From: Asanoa siamensis
GTDB taxonomy: Bacteria; Actinomycetota; Actinomycetes; Mycobacteriales; Micromonosporaceae
Assembly: GCF_016862555.1 (NCBI RefSeq)
Contig: NZ_BONE01000036.1
Span: 1-64,000, forward strand
Reading direction: 5' to 3'
Length of the DNA stretch: 64,000 nt
The notes beneath the pieces are model-generated. The model was not told the origin of the DNA, made no database searches, and saw only the letters and a list, made by a program, of their open reading frames with translations. Shown here piece by piece: positions 23,910 through 31,716 of the stretch (its first letter is position 1; every line of letters begins with the position of its first letter). Position numbers and translations under genes: made by a program.

Positions 23910-24758
23910 TCAGTGCTGATGGTGGTGGTCGGCCGGATGCGTGTGCGGCACCTGCGCGGCGCCGACCGCGTGCTCGTGGAACGGCAGGGCGATCCGGTAC
24001 TTGCACGTGTCGCAGTTGGCGCGGATGTCACCGGCCAGCGCTTCGCGGTAGCGCTCGACCACGATCTCGGCCAGGCCCGCGCAGTCGCCGATCACCTCGG
24101 CGGTGCGGACGTCGGCGTGGTGTTCGGTCGCCCACTCGGCCGCCTGGGTGGCGACCCGGCGGGGCAGGACGCCGGTGAAGAGGAAGTAGGGCAGCACCAC
24201 CGTTTTCGCCGCACCCAGGGCGCGACAGCGGTCGAGGCCGGCCGGCACGCTGGGCTGGGCGAGCGAGACGAACGCGTACTCCACGCCGGACACGTCCGTG
24301 GTCTCCGCGAGCAGGCGGGCCACCTTGGCGACCTCGGCGTTGGCGTCCGGGTCGGTGGAGCCCCGGCCGACCAGCAGCACGGTGGTGTTCCTGTCGGCTC
24401 CCGCGTCGCTCAGGCGTTCCCGGAGCAGGGCGAGCACGCCCGGGTGCGGGCCGAGCGGTCGCCCGTAGGCGAAGGTCAGGCCGGGATGCCTTGCCCGTTC
24501 GGCGGCCAGCGAGCCGGGGATGTCGCCCTTGGCGTGGCCGGCGGCGACGAGCATCAGGGGTACGCAGGCCAGCCGCCGGACCCCGTCCGTCAGCAGGTCG
24601 GCGACCGCGTCCTTGACCGGTGGCTCCGACAGTTCGATGAAGCCGCCGGCGACCGGCACGTCGAGGCTCCGGCCGACCCGCGCGACGAAGCGGCGGAAGT
24701 CGTCGACCCCGTCCGGGTCCTTGGTGCCGTGGCCGGCGATGAGCAGAGGGGTGGTCAT
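23910..24758 (-). CDS. cbiX: Sirohydrochlorin cobaltochelatase CbiX (long, with C-terminal His tail)
   Basis: A 282-aa two-domain chelatase. PLLIAGHGTKDPDG holds the first catalytic His and PLMLVAAGHAKGDIPGSL the second, both typical of CbiX. The second half repeats the fold (TTVLLVGRGSTDPDANAEV). The C-terminus has NCDTCKYRIALPFHEH and ends HTHPADHHHQH, a metal-storage-like tail also seen in long CbiX. It inserts Co(II) into sirohydrochlorin, the early-cobalt route. ATG at 24758 overlaps the cbiC stop as ATGA. It is the last gene of the chlID operon. Confidence 0.92.
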   Translation of the reverse strand: MTTPLLIAGHGTKDPDGVDDFRRFVARVGRSLDVPVAGGFIELSEPPVKDAVADLLTDGVRRLACVPLMLVAAGHAKGDIPGSLAAERARHPGLTFAYGRPLGPHPGVLALLRERLSDAGADRNTTVLLVGRGSTDPDANAEVAKVARLLAETTDVSGVEYAFVSLAQPSVPAGLDRCRALGAAKTVVLPYFLFTGVLPRRVATQAAEWATEHHADVRTAEVIGDCAGLAEIVVERYREALAGDIRANCDTCKYRIALPFHEHAVGAAQVPHTHPADHHHQH

Positions 24759-25366
24759 GCGAGCGGATCTCCGTACAGCAGGGCGTTGACGGCGGCGGCG
24801 GCGACGGCCGCGCCGCCGCGTGCGGACCGGTTGGACAGGTGCGGCAGCGCGGTCTCGCGCAGGGCGGCCTTGGACTCGGCCGCGCCGACGTAGCCGACGG
24901 GGAGCCCGATGACGAGCGCCGGCCGGATCGCACCGGTGGTGGCAAGGTCGATCAGCTCGACCAGCGCGGTCGGCGCGTTGCCGATCACCCAGACCGCGCC
25001 GTCCGGGTTTTCCTCGGCGGCGAGCCGGATTCCGGCGGCGGAGCGGGTGAGCCCGGTGTCGCGGGCCAGCGCGGCCGTCTCGGGCGCGGCGACGAGGCAG
25101 GTCGCCGGGTAGGTGGTGACGCCGGCCGCCACCATCGACACGTCGGTGACAAGGGGAGCGCCGGCGGCCAGCGCGGCCCGGCCGGCGGCCAGCGCCGCCT
25201 CGTCGGTGACCAGGTCGGTGAGCCAGCCAGGGTCCGCGGTGGTGTGGATGATCCGCTCGATTACGTCCCGGGTGTGCGGCGGCAGGGCGGCGGTGTCGGC
25301 CGCGCGGCGCAGGATCCGGTAGGACTCCGCCTCGATCGGGTGCACCGTGCGTTTCACGACAGCCAC
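24755..25366 (-). CDS. cbiC/cobH: Precorrin-8X methylmutase
   Basis: A 203-aa enzyme that moves the C11 methyl group to C12, giving hydrogenobyrinate or the cobalt form. Family motifs are HPIEAESYRIL at the start, ERIIHTTADP, LVTDVSMVAAGV, and the end block WVIGNAPTALVELIDL ... ALVIGLPVGYVGAAESKAAL. Length is normal. The start at 25366 lies inside the cbiGH 3' end (13-bp overlap), and the stop overlaps the cbiX start. Confidence 0.94.
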   Translation of the reverse strand: MAVVKRTVHPIEAESYRILRRAADTAALPPHTRDVIERIIHTTADPGWLTDLVTDEAALAAGRAALAAGAPLVTDVSMVAAGVTTYPATCLVAAPETAALARDTGLTRSAAGIRLAAEENPDGAVWVIGNAPTALVELIDLATTGAIRPALVIGLPVGYVGAAESKAALRETALPHLSNRSARGGAAVAAAAVNALLYGDPLA

Positions 25367-27051
25367 GCGTACTCCCGGGGTGTGACCATCCGCCCGGCCA
25401 CGACCCGGCTGCGGCTGGAGCCGACCAGGACCACCGATCGCATGTCCACGATGGACGGATCGGCGGCCAGTGCCGCGACGGTGGTGAGGTGGACGTGCTG
25501 GCCCGGCCGCGTCGCGTCGCGGACGACGCCGACGGGGGTGTCCGGCGGCCGGTGCGCCCGGAGGATCGCCAGGGCCTCGTCGAACTGGGTGATCCGCGTG
25601 CGGCTGCGCGGGTTGTAGAGGCAGGCGACCAGGTCCGCGGCGGCGACGGCCCGGAGCCGCTCGGCGATCACGGGCCAGGGTGTGTGCAGGTCCGAGAGCG
25701 ACACGTAGGCGTGGTCGTGCCCGAGCGGCGCGCCCAGCAGGGCGCTCGCGGCCAGCGCGGCGGTGACGCCCGGCACGGCCTCGACGTCGACGTCGTCCCC
25801 GGCGAGCTCCAGCGCGGGTGAGGCCATGGCGTAGAGCCCGGCGTCACCGGACCCGATCAGCGCCACGGCGTGCCCCTCGGTGGCCAGCTCGACGGCTTCG
25901 CGGGCGCGCTTGGCCTCCTCGCCGAGCACGGACGCGACGATCCGGGTGCCGGGGGAGAGGAGGTGGCGCACCTGGTCCACGTACTGGTCGAGCCCGACCA
26001 CCACGGCCGCCCGGCGCAGCGCGGCGGTGGCCCGCGGGGTGCGCAGGTCCTCGGCGCCGGGCCCGATGCCGACGATGGTCAGCCGGCCGCGGGGCACGAG
26101 CCGGGCCACGGCGGCGGTCGCTGTCGGGGTGACCCGCTTGGTCACCACGAGCTCCGCGCCGCGCCCGGCGTCGCGGGCGGCCCGCAGCGCGGCCGCCTCG
26201 GCCACACTCGGCGTGCCGACCGCGGCCCGCACGACCTCGGACGGCGTCGGCACGTCCTCGCCGGCCAGCTCGGCGGCGGGGAACGTCAGCACGGGCCAGC
26301 CGCGATGGGCCGCGAACGCGAGGATGCCGGCCTCGTCGGCCTTGACGTCCACAGTGGCCAGCGCCCGCACGGCGGCGGGGTCGAGCCCGCCGTCCGCCAG
26401 CGCGGCGTGCACCACGGCGGCGACCGCCTCTTCGGTGACGCCCCGGCTCGCGCCGACGCCGACCACCAGGGACGGCGGGCGGTAGACGAGGTCGCCGGTG
26501 GCGTCGACGCGGTCCGAGACGACCAGGCGCACCGGGTCGGGGCCGTCGTCGGGTAGGGCGGGAACCGGCCAGGTCCGGTCGGCGACCACGACCGCGCCGG
26601 CGCCGTCGAGCACCGCGCGGGTCACCCGGGCGACCGGAGCCGGGTCGGCGAGCCGGAAGCCCAGGTCCGCGCCGAAGCCGTCGAGCGGTGGCAGCCCCGC
26701 GCTGTCGGTGGCGGTGGTGACGACGGGTTCGGCGCCGAGCAGCGCGGCGATCCGCCGGGCCGCGTCGTTGGCGCCGCCGTCGTGGCCACCGGTCAGGGCC
26801 ACCGCGAAGCGGCCCGCCTCGTCGACGCAGACGACGCCGGGGTCGGTGTGCTTGTCGGACAGCAGGGGAGCGATCAGGCGCACCGTCGCGCCGGTGGCGA
26901 GGAAGCAGACCAGCACCTCACTGCCCGCCCAGGCTTCGGCGAACTGGTCGCGGACCGGGCCGTCGAAGACGCGGACCTCGCCGGGCCAGGCGTCCGCGAG
27001 GCGGGCGGCCAGGCGTCGGCCCGCCGCGGTCGGTGCGACGACGCCGATCAT
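25354..27051 (-). CDS. cbiGH: Fused CbiG / precorrin-3B C17-methyltransferase (CbiH/CobJ)
   Basis: A 565-aa fusion. The N-terminal 320 residues are CbiG, the deacylase of the anaerobic-type pathway, with LVCFLATGATVRLIAPLLSDKHTDPGVVCVDE and GGHDGGANDAARRIAALLGAEPV, plus the CbiG C-domain (LVVGVGASRGVTEEAV). The C-terminal 240 residues are a tetrapyrrole methyltransferase, CbiH/CobJ: LTIVGIGPGAEDLRTPRA, ALIGSGDAGLYAMASP and VEAVPGVTAALAASALLGAPLGHD. ATG at 27051 is chosen; it overlaps the stop of a 27-codon mini-ORF produced by a tandem duplication. Confidence 0.93.
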   Translation of the reverse strand: MIGVVAPTAAGRRLAARLADAWPGEVRVFDGPVRDQFAEAWAGSEVLVCFLATGATVRLIAPLLSDKHTDPGVVCVDEAGRFAVALTGGHDGGANDAARRIAALLGAEPVVTTATDSAGLPPLDGFGADLGFRLADPAPVARVTRAVLDGAGAVVVADRTWPVPALPDDGPDPVRLVVSDRVDATGDLVYRPPSLVVGVGASRGVTEEAVAAVVHAALADGGLDPAAVRALATVDVKADEAGILAFAAHRGWPVLTFPAAELAGEDVPTPSEVVRAAVGTPSVAEAAALRAARDAGRGAELVVTKRVTPTATAAVARLVPRGRLTIVGIGPGAEDLRTPRATAALRRAAVVVGLDQYVDQVRHLLSPGTRIVASVLGEEAKRAREAVELATEGHAVALIGSGDAGLYAMASPALELAGDDVDVEAVPGVTAALAASALLGAPLGHDHAYVSLSDLHTPWPVIAERLRAVAAADLVACLYNPRSRTRITQFDEALAILRAHRPPDTPVGVVRDATRPGQHVHLTTVAALAADPSIVDMRSVVLVGSSRSRVVAGRMVTPREYAWLS

Positions 27052-27175
27052 CGGGACCCCCAGAGCAGTCTCACGGGGTTGGTCGCGGCCAGGCGTCGGC
27101 CCGCCGCGGTCGGTGCGACCGCGCCGATCATCGGGACCCCCAGACCAGCGTCACCGGGTTGGTCGCGGCCAGGCG
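27005..27175. repeat. 80-bp tandem duplication at the cobL/cbiGH junction
   Basis: Units 27005-27084 and 27085-27164 are identical at 74 of 80 positions; an 11-bp GCGGCCAGGCG starts both and recurs at 27165-27175. The unit holds the 3' end of cobL and the 5' end of cbiGH. The flanking 11-mer suggests slippage or recombination between short homologies in the two genes. Confidence 0.95.
27048..27131 (-). other. 27-codon mini-ORF made by the duplication
   Basis: Between cobL and cbiGH lies an ORF starting ATG at 27131 (ATGA overlap with the cobL stop) and ending TGA at 27048-27050 (ATGA overlap with the cbiGH start). Its first 15 residues copy the CbiG start (MIGAVAPTAAGRRLA) and its last 12 copy the CobL end (ATNPVRLLWGSR). 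It preserves unbroken translational coupling between the two real genes. It is probably not functional as a peptide; its value may be only as a coupling relay. Confidence 0.7.
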
Positions 27176-28285
27176 GTGCCGGCCGGCGAGGTCGGCCAGA
27201 CGGTTCGCCTGGATCTGGGCGCCGCCGGTCGTGTAGCCGGCGGCGGCCAGTGCCGTCGCGGCCGGGCCGACCGGTTCGAGTGCGGCGTAGGCCGCGACGA
27301 CGCGGGCGGGTGCGCGATCCAGGACCGCGCGCAGCACCTCCGGGCCACCGCCGCCCACGAACACCGCGTCCGGGTCCGGCAGGTCGGACAGGGCCCGCGG
27401 GGCCGCGCCCGTGACCATCCGCACGGCCACGCCGTGCCGGCCGGCGTTGGCGCGTACCAGGTCCGCGGCCGCCGGGTCGCGGTCGACCGCCACCACCGCG
27501 GCGCCGAACCGGCCACACTCGACGGCGACCGAGCCCGAACCGGTGCCGACGTCCCACACGAGCGTGCCCGGGGCGGGGGCGAGGTGGGGCAGGGTGACGG
27601 CGCGTACCTCGGCCTTGGTGATCATCGAGTCCCGGTGGGCGAAGGCGTCCTCGGGCAGCGCCCAACCGGCGGGTGGCCGGATACCGCCCGCGAGCCAGCC
27701 GGCGGGGCCGTCGCCCGGGTCCCCCTCGGCCAGCACGAGCACCACGTTGGGGTCCGCCCAGTCGCCGTCGGGGCCGGTCAGCCGCTCGTCGGCCAGGCCG
27801 AGGTGGGAGGCCACGACGACACGCCGGGGCCAGCCGCGCAGCTCGGCCGCGAGCACCGGCGGCTCGGCGCCGGGGCCGGTGAGGACGGCGACCTTCGGGT
27901 ACGCGCGGCAGACGTTGACCGCCCGCCGCAGCCCGCCGTCCCGGCCGTGTGCCGACACCACCACCGCGTCGTCCCAGGGCAGCCCCAACCGGGCGAACGC
28001 CTGCGCCACCGACGAGACCGCCGGCCGGACGACCGGGTCCACCCCGGCCCGGCGCAGCGCCCGCACGATGCCGAAGAACCCCGGATCGCCGCTCGCCAGC
28101 ACGGCAACCGGTCCATCGTGGACCGCGACCCGGTCGACCGCCGCCGCCACCGGGCCCATGATCACCCGCTCGGCGTCCGACGACACGCCGGCGAGATGCC
28201 GTTCGCCGCCGACCAGCAGCGTCGCCTCGCCCACCGCCGCGGGCAGGGGGCCGCCGTCGTGGCCGTACACGATCACCCTAGGCAC
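27128..28285 (-). CDS. cobL: Precorrin-6Y C5,15-methyltransferase (decarboxylating), CbiE-CbiT fusion
   Basis: A 385-aa fused enzyme. The N-terminal CbiE part methylates C5 or C15 (LLVGGERHL; AVLASGDPGFFGI; VVRPAVSSVAQAFARLGLPWDD), and the C-terminal CbiT part (LVWDVGTGSGSVAVECGRFG, VDRDPAAADLVRANA, VFVGGGGPEVLRAVLDRAP) performs the other methylation and the C12 acetate decarboxylation. Length matches Pseudomonas CobL. GTG at 28285 overlaps the cobM stop by 8 bp. The last residues TNPVTLVWGSR differ slightly from the duplicated copy downstream. Confidence 0.95.
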   Translation of the reverse strand: MPRVIVYGHDGGPLPAAVGEATLLVGGERHLAGVSSDAERVIMGPVAAAVDRVAVHDGPVAVLASGDPGFFGIVRALRRAGVDPVVRPAVSSVAQAFARLGLPWDDAVVVSAHGRDGGLRRAVNVCRAYPKVAVLTGPGAEPPVLAAELRGWPRRVVVASHLGLADERLTGPDGDWADPNVVLVLAEGDPGDGPAGWLAGGIRPPAGWALPEDAFAHRDSMITKAEVRAVTLPHLAPAPGTLVWDVGTGSGSVAVECGRFGAAVVAVDRDPAAADLVRANAGRHGVAVRMVTGAAPRALSDLPDPDAVFVGGGGPEVLRAVLDRAPARVVAAYAALEPVGPAATALAAAGYTTGGAQIQANRLADLAGRHRLAATNPVTLVWGSR

Positions 28286-29078
28286 GGCGGGCCTTCAGCT
28301 CCGAGCGGGCGCCCCGCTCCGCGCGCCGGTGACCGTGGAAATGCCCCGGGTGGTAGAGGTGGCTGCGCGTCCCGTGCGCCGCCAGCGCCGGCCCTACCAG
28401 GAACAGCGTGTGCTTCCACAGCTTGTGCGCGCGCACCGTCTCGGCCAGCGTCCCGATCGTGCACCAGGCCAGCAGCTCGTCGGGCCAGCTCACCCGCGAT
28501 CCGATCACCACCGGCGTCTCGGGCGGGTAACCGCCCTCGACGAGCTGCTCCGCCAACTGCTTGGCGCGCGCCGCCGACAGGAACACCGCCATCGTCGTGC
28601 CGTGCCGGGCGAAGTCCGCGATCCGCTCCCCGTCGGGCATCGGCGTCTTGCCGCCTTCGAGCCGGGTCAGGATCACCGACTGGGCGACCTCGGGCACGGT
28701 CAGCTCCCGGCCGGCCGCGGCCGCGACGGCGCCGAAGGCCGACACGCCGGGGACGATCTCCGTGGCGAGGTCGAGGCCCGCGCAGGCGTCGAGCTGCTCG
28801 GCGACCGCGCCCCACAGGCTCGGGTCGCCCGAGTGGAGCCGCACGACGTGCAGGCCCTCGGCCGCGGCGCGGTGATAGATCTCGACCACGGTCTCGAGCG
28901 GCACGGCGGCCGAATCCACGACCTCGGCGCCGGGCCGCACGTGTTCGAGCACCTCCGCCGAGACCAGGCTCGACGCCCAGACCACGATGTCGGCCTCGGC
29001 CAGCCGCCGCGCCGCGCGCAGCGTCATCAGGTCGGCGGCGCCCGGTCCGGCACCGACGAAGCTCACCCGACCGGTCAC
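28278..29078 (-). CDS. cobM/cbiF: Precorrin-4 C11-methyltransferase
   Basis: A 266-aa class III methyltransferase. SAM-binding VSFVGAGPGAADLMTLRAARRL, VRLHSGDPSLWGAVAEQ and TEIVPGVSAFGAVAAAAGRELT are typical of CobM/CbiF; SVILTRLEGGKTPMP is diagnostic. It methylates C11 of precorrin-4 or its cobalt form. The C-terminus carries about 20 extra basic and histidine-rich residues. GTG at 29078 overlaps the cobI stop (GTGA). Confidence 0.95.
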   Translation of the reverse strand: MTGRVSFVGAGPGAADLMTLRAARRLAEADIVVWASSLVSAEVLEHVRPGAEVVDSAAVPLETVVEIYHRAAAEGLHVVRLHSGDPSLWGAVAEQLDACAGLDLATEIVPGVSAFGAVAAAAGRELTVPEVAQSVILTRLEGGKTPMPDGERIADFARHGTTMAVFLSAARAKQLAEQLVEGGYPPETPVVIGSRVSWPDELLAWCTIGTLAETVRAHKLWKHTLFLVGPALAAHGTRSHLYHPGHFHGHRRAERGARSELKARRA

Positions 29079-29788
29079 AGCTTTCCTCCCCGTCGCTCGC
29101 GGACGGCCGGGATCAGCACCGTCGCCAGGTACGGCAACGGCCCGTCGACCGCGTCGAGCGGTAGCACCTTCTCGTCCGGTAGGCCCAGGTGGCTGCCGAC
29201 CACGGCGCCCCGGCCGGCCGCGGCCGCGGCGATCGCCGCCATGTGCCGCCCTCCCTTGTAGACGACGACGGTGGCGTCGCGCGCCAGCGCCTCGTGCAGC
29301 GGCGCCAGGTCGCCCCGGGCGAGCGGCAGCAGCACCAGCTCCTCGCCGCCCTCGACCAGCGGCCGCCCGGCCGCCGCGGCCAGCGCCTGCATCGCCGTGA
29401 TGCCCGGCACCGTCTCCACCTCGACCGAGGGCAGCAGCCCGCGTACGGTCTCCGCCAGGTAGCCGAACGTCGCGTACACGTTGGGGTCGCCGATCGTGGC
29501 GAACGCGGCCGTGCCGCCGGTCTCCCGCAGCCACTGCGCGACCCGGCGCCCCGCCGCGTCCCAGTAGCGCTCCCGCCGCCCGGCGTCCGTGCGCTCGTTG
29601 AGCGCGAAGACCAACCGCTCGATCCGCTCGTGCGCGGCGTGCGCCCGCACGGTCGCCTCGGCCCGCCCGACGTCCGCGGGGTCGAGCACGGGCACGAACA
29701 CCCGGCCCGCGGTGGCCAGCGCCCGCACGCCCTTGAGCGTCATCAGCTCCGGATCACCGGGCCCGACGCCGACTCCGATCAGGCGCAT
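29075..29788 (-). CDS. cobI: Precorrin-2 C20-methyltransferase
   Basis: A 237-aa class III methyltransferase. Motifs: RLIGVGVGPGDPELMTLKGV, AFATIGDPNVYATFGYLAE, VETVPGITAMQALAAAAGRPL and VVVYKGGRHM, the CobI/CbiL set. It methylates C20 of precorrin-2, the committed corrin step. ATG at 29788 opens on the conserved beta strand and overlaps the cobB 3' end by 10 bp; the longer upstream frame is only the shadow of cobB. Confidence 0.95.
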   Translation of the reverse strand: MRLIGVGVGPGDPELMTLKGVRALATAGRVFVPVLDPADVGRAEATVRAHAAHERIERLVFALNERTDAGRRERYWDAAGRRVAQWLRETGGTAAFATIGDPNVYATFGYLAETVRGLLPSVEVETVPGITAMQALAAAAGRPLVEGGEELVLLPLARGDLAPLHEALARDATVVVYKGGRHMAAIAAAAAGRGAVVGSHLGLPDEKVLPLDAVDGPLPYLATVLIPAVRERRGGKL

Positions 29789-31107
29789 GCCGCCACCAGC
29801 CGTTCCGCGATCTCCGGGGCACCGGCCCAGTGCAGGTGCAGGTAGGAGGCGTGCACGTTGCCCGCCACGAAGCCCTCGGCGGGCCGTTCCCGCCACGCCC
29901 ACGCGGGCGCGGCGCCGGCGCCGGGCGTGGTCGCCGTGCGGTGGAACTCGTGCCCGGTCACCCGGGTGCCGACCGGCCCGAGCCAGCTCGGCGAGATCGC
30001 CACCGCGTCCCGGTAGCCGAGCGTCAGCCGGCCCGTCATCGCGGCATCGGCGGGCAGCACGCCGCACATCGGCGCGCCGTCGAGCGACCGGGAGAGCCAG
30101 AGCAGCCCGGCGCACTCCGCCGCGATCGGCGCGCCGGCGGCGGCCAGGGCGGCCACGGACGAGCGCAGCGGCGCGTTGGCGGACAGCTCGGCCGCGTACA
30201 CCTCGGGGAAGCCGCCGCCGACGACCAGCGCCGCGGTGCGCGGCGGCAGGGCCTCGTCGCGCAGCGGGTCCACGGTCACGACCTCGGCACCGGCCGCGGC
30301 CAGCAGCTCGGTGGTCTCGGCGTAGGAGAAGCTGAACGCCGGGCCGCCGGCGACCGCGACCACCGGCCGGGAGCCCGTCGGGTGGACCGGCGGCGACCAG
30401 GGTTCGACCGCCAGCGGTGGTGCCGCGGCGGCCTCCGCCGCGATGGCCGCCAGGTCCACACTGGACTCGATCAGCGCGGCCAGCGCGGCCATCGCCGTGG
30501 TCGCCTCGGACGCCCGCTCCGCCACCGGCACCAGCCCGAGGTGCCGCGACGGCGCGGCGACCGCGTCGCTGCGCCGCAGCACGCCGAGCACCGGGGTCCC
30601 GGTCTCCTCCAGCGCCTCGCGCAGGATCGCCTCGTGCCGGTCGGAACCGACCTTGTTGAGCACCACGCCGGCCAGTCGCACCGCCGGGTCGAAGCCGCGG
30701 AACCCGTGCACCAGCGCGGCGATCGACCGTCCGACGGCGGAGCCGTCGACCACCAGCAGCACCGGCGCGGAGAGCAGCTTGGCCACCTGCGCGGTCGAGC
30801 CGTGCTCGCCGGCGTGCGCCCGCCCGTCGAACAGCCCCATCACGCCCTCGACCACCGCGAGGTCGGCACCCGCGGCGCCGTGCGCGAACAGCGGCGCGAT
30901 CCGCTCCGTGCCGACCAGCACCGGGTCGAGGTTGCGCCCGGGCCGGCCGCTGGCCAGCGCGTGATAGCCGGGGTCGATGTAGTCCGGACCGACCTTGAAC
31001 CCGGCGACCCGCCGGCCCCGGGCCGCGAAGGCGGCGAGCAGCCCGCCCGCGACGGTGGTCTTGCCGTGCCCGGAGGCCGGCGCGGCCACCACGACGCGGG
31101 CTACCAC
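29779..31107 (-). CDS. cobB/cbiA: Cobyrinic/hydrogenobyrinic acid a,c-diamide synthase
   Basis: A 442-aa glutamine-dependent amidotransferase. The N-terminal ATP-binding domain shows VVVAAPASGHGKTTVAGGLL and GPDYIDPGYH; VEGVMGLFDG follows. The C-terminal triad-type glutaminase has the nucleophile in PIAAECAGLLWLSRSL, with catalytic histidine in the VTGHEFHRT / VHASYLHLHW region. It amidates the a and c side chains. GTG at 31107 overlaps the cobO stop by 7 bp; everything further upstream in the same frame is shadow of cobO. Confidence 0.95.
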   Translation of the reverse strand: MVARVVVAAPASGHGKTTVAGGLLAAFAARGRRVAGFKVGPDYIDPGYHALASGRPGRNLDPVLVGTERIAPLFAHGAAGADLAVVEGVMGLFDGRAHAGEHGSTAQVAKLLSAPVLLVVDGSAVGRSIAALVHGFRGFDPAVRLAGVVLNKVGSDRHEAILREALEETGTPVLGVLRRSDAVAAPSRHLGLVPVAERASEATTAMAALAALIESSVDLAAIAAEAAAAPPLAVEPWSPPVHPTGSRPVVAVAGGPAFSFSYAETTELLAAAGAEVVTVDPLRDEALPPRTAALVVGGGFPEVYAAELSANAPLRSSVAALAAAGAPIAAECAGLLWLSRSLDGAPMCGVLPADAAMTGRLTLGYRDAVAISPSWLGPVGTRVTGHEFHRTATTPGAGAAPAWAWRERPAEGFVAGNVHASYLHLHWAGAPEIAERLVAACA

Positions 31108-31715
31108 TCGATGCCCTGCTGTCCCTTGCGGCCGGCGTCCATCGGATGCTTGACCTTGCTCATCTCGGTGACCAGGTCGGCCGCCTCGACCAGCGCCGGC
31201 GCGGCGTCGCGACCCGTGACCACGACGTGCTGGTTGCCCGGCCGGGCGCGCAGCGTCGCGACGACCTCGGCCACGTCGACCCAACCCCACTTCATCGGGT
31301 ACGTGAACTCGTCCAGCACGTAGAACCGGTACCGCTCGTCCGCCAGGTCCCGCCTGACCTGCGCCCAGCCCTCGGCCGCCTCGGCGGCGTGGTCGCGCTC
31401 GTCGCCGGGCCGGGCCAGCCACGACCAGCCCTCGCCCATCTTGTGCCAGGTGACGGGCGCGCCGACGCCGGTGGCCGCGTGGTGGGCGCCGAGCGCCTTG
31501 AGCGCGGTCTCCTCGCCGACGCGCCACTTGGGACTCTTGACGAACTGGAAGACGACGATGGGCCAGCCGGCGTTCCAGGCGCGCAGCGCCATCCCGAAGG
31601 CGGCCGTCGACTTTCCCTTGCCGATGCCTGTGTGCACCGCGAGCAGCGGCTGCCGCCGCCGCTCGCGGGTGGTCAGCCCGTCGTCCGGCACCTGCTCGAC
31701 CTTGCCCTGTGGCAT
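31101..31715 (-). CDS. cobO: Cob(I)yrinic acid a,c-diamide adenosyltransferase (CobA/CobO/BtuR type)
   Basis: A 204-aa P-loop enzyme, AVHTGIGKGKSTAAFGMALRA, with VVFQFVKSPKWRVGE, YRFYVLDEFTYPMKWGWVD and HVVVTGRDAAPALVEAADLVTEM, all characteristic of BtuR/CobO. It adds the 5'-deoxyadenosyl group to Co(I). ATG at 31715 is one base after the chlID stop, so translation is tightly coupled. It is followed by cobB with a 7-bp overlap. Confidence 0.96.
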   Translation of the reverse strand: MPQGKVEQVPDDGLTTRERRRQPLLAVHTGIGKGKSTAAFGMALRAWNAGWPIVVFQFVKSPKWRVGEETALKALGAHHAATGVGAPVTWHKMGEGWSWLARPGDERDHAAEAAEGWAQVRRDLADERYRFYVLDEFTYPMKWGWVDVAEVVATLRARPGNQHVVVTGRDAAPALVEAADLVTEMSKVKHPMDAGRKGQQGIEW

Positions 31716-31716
31716 C

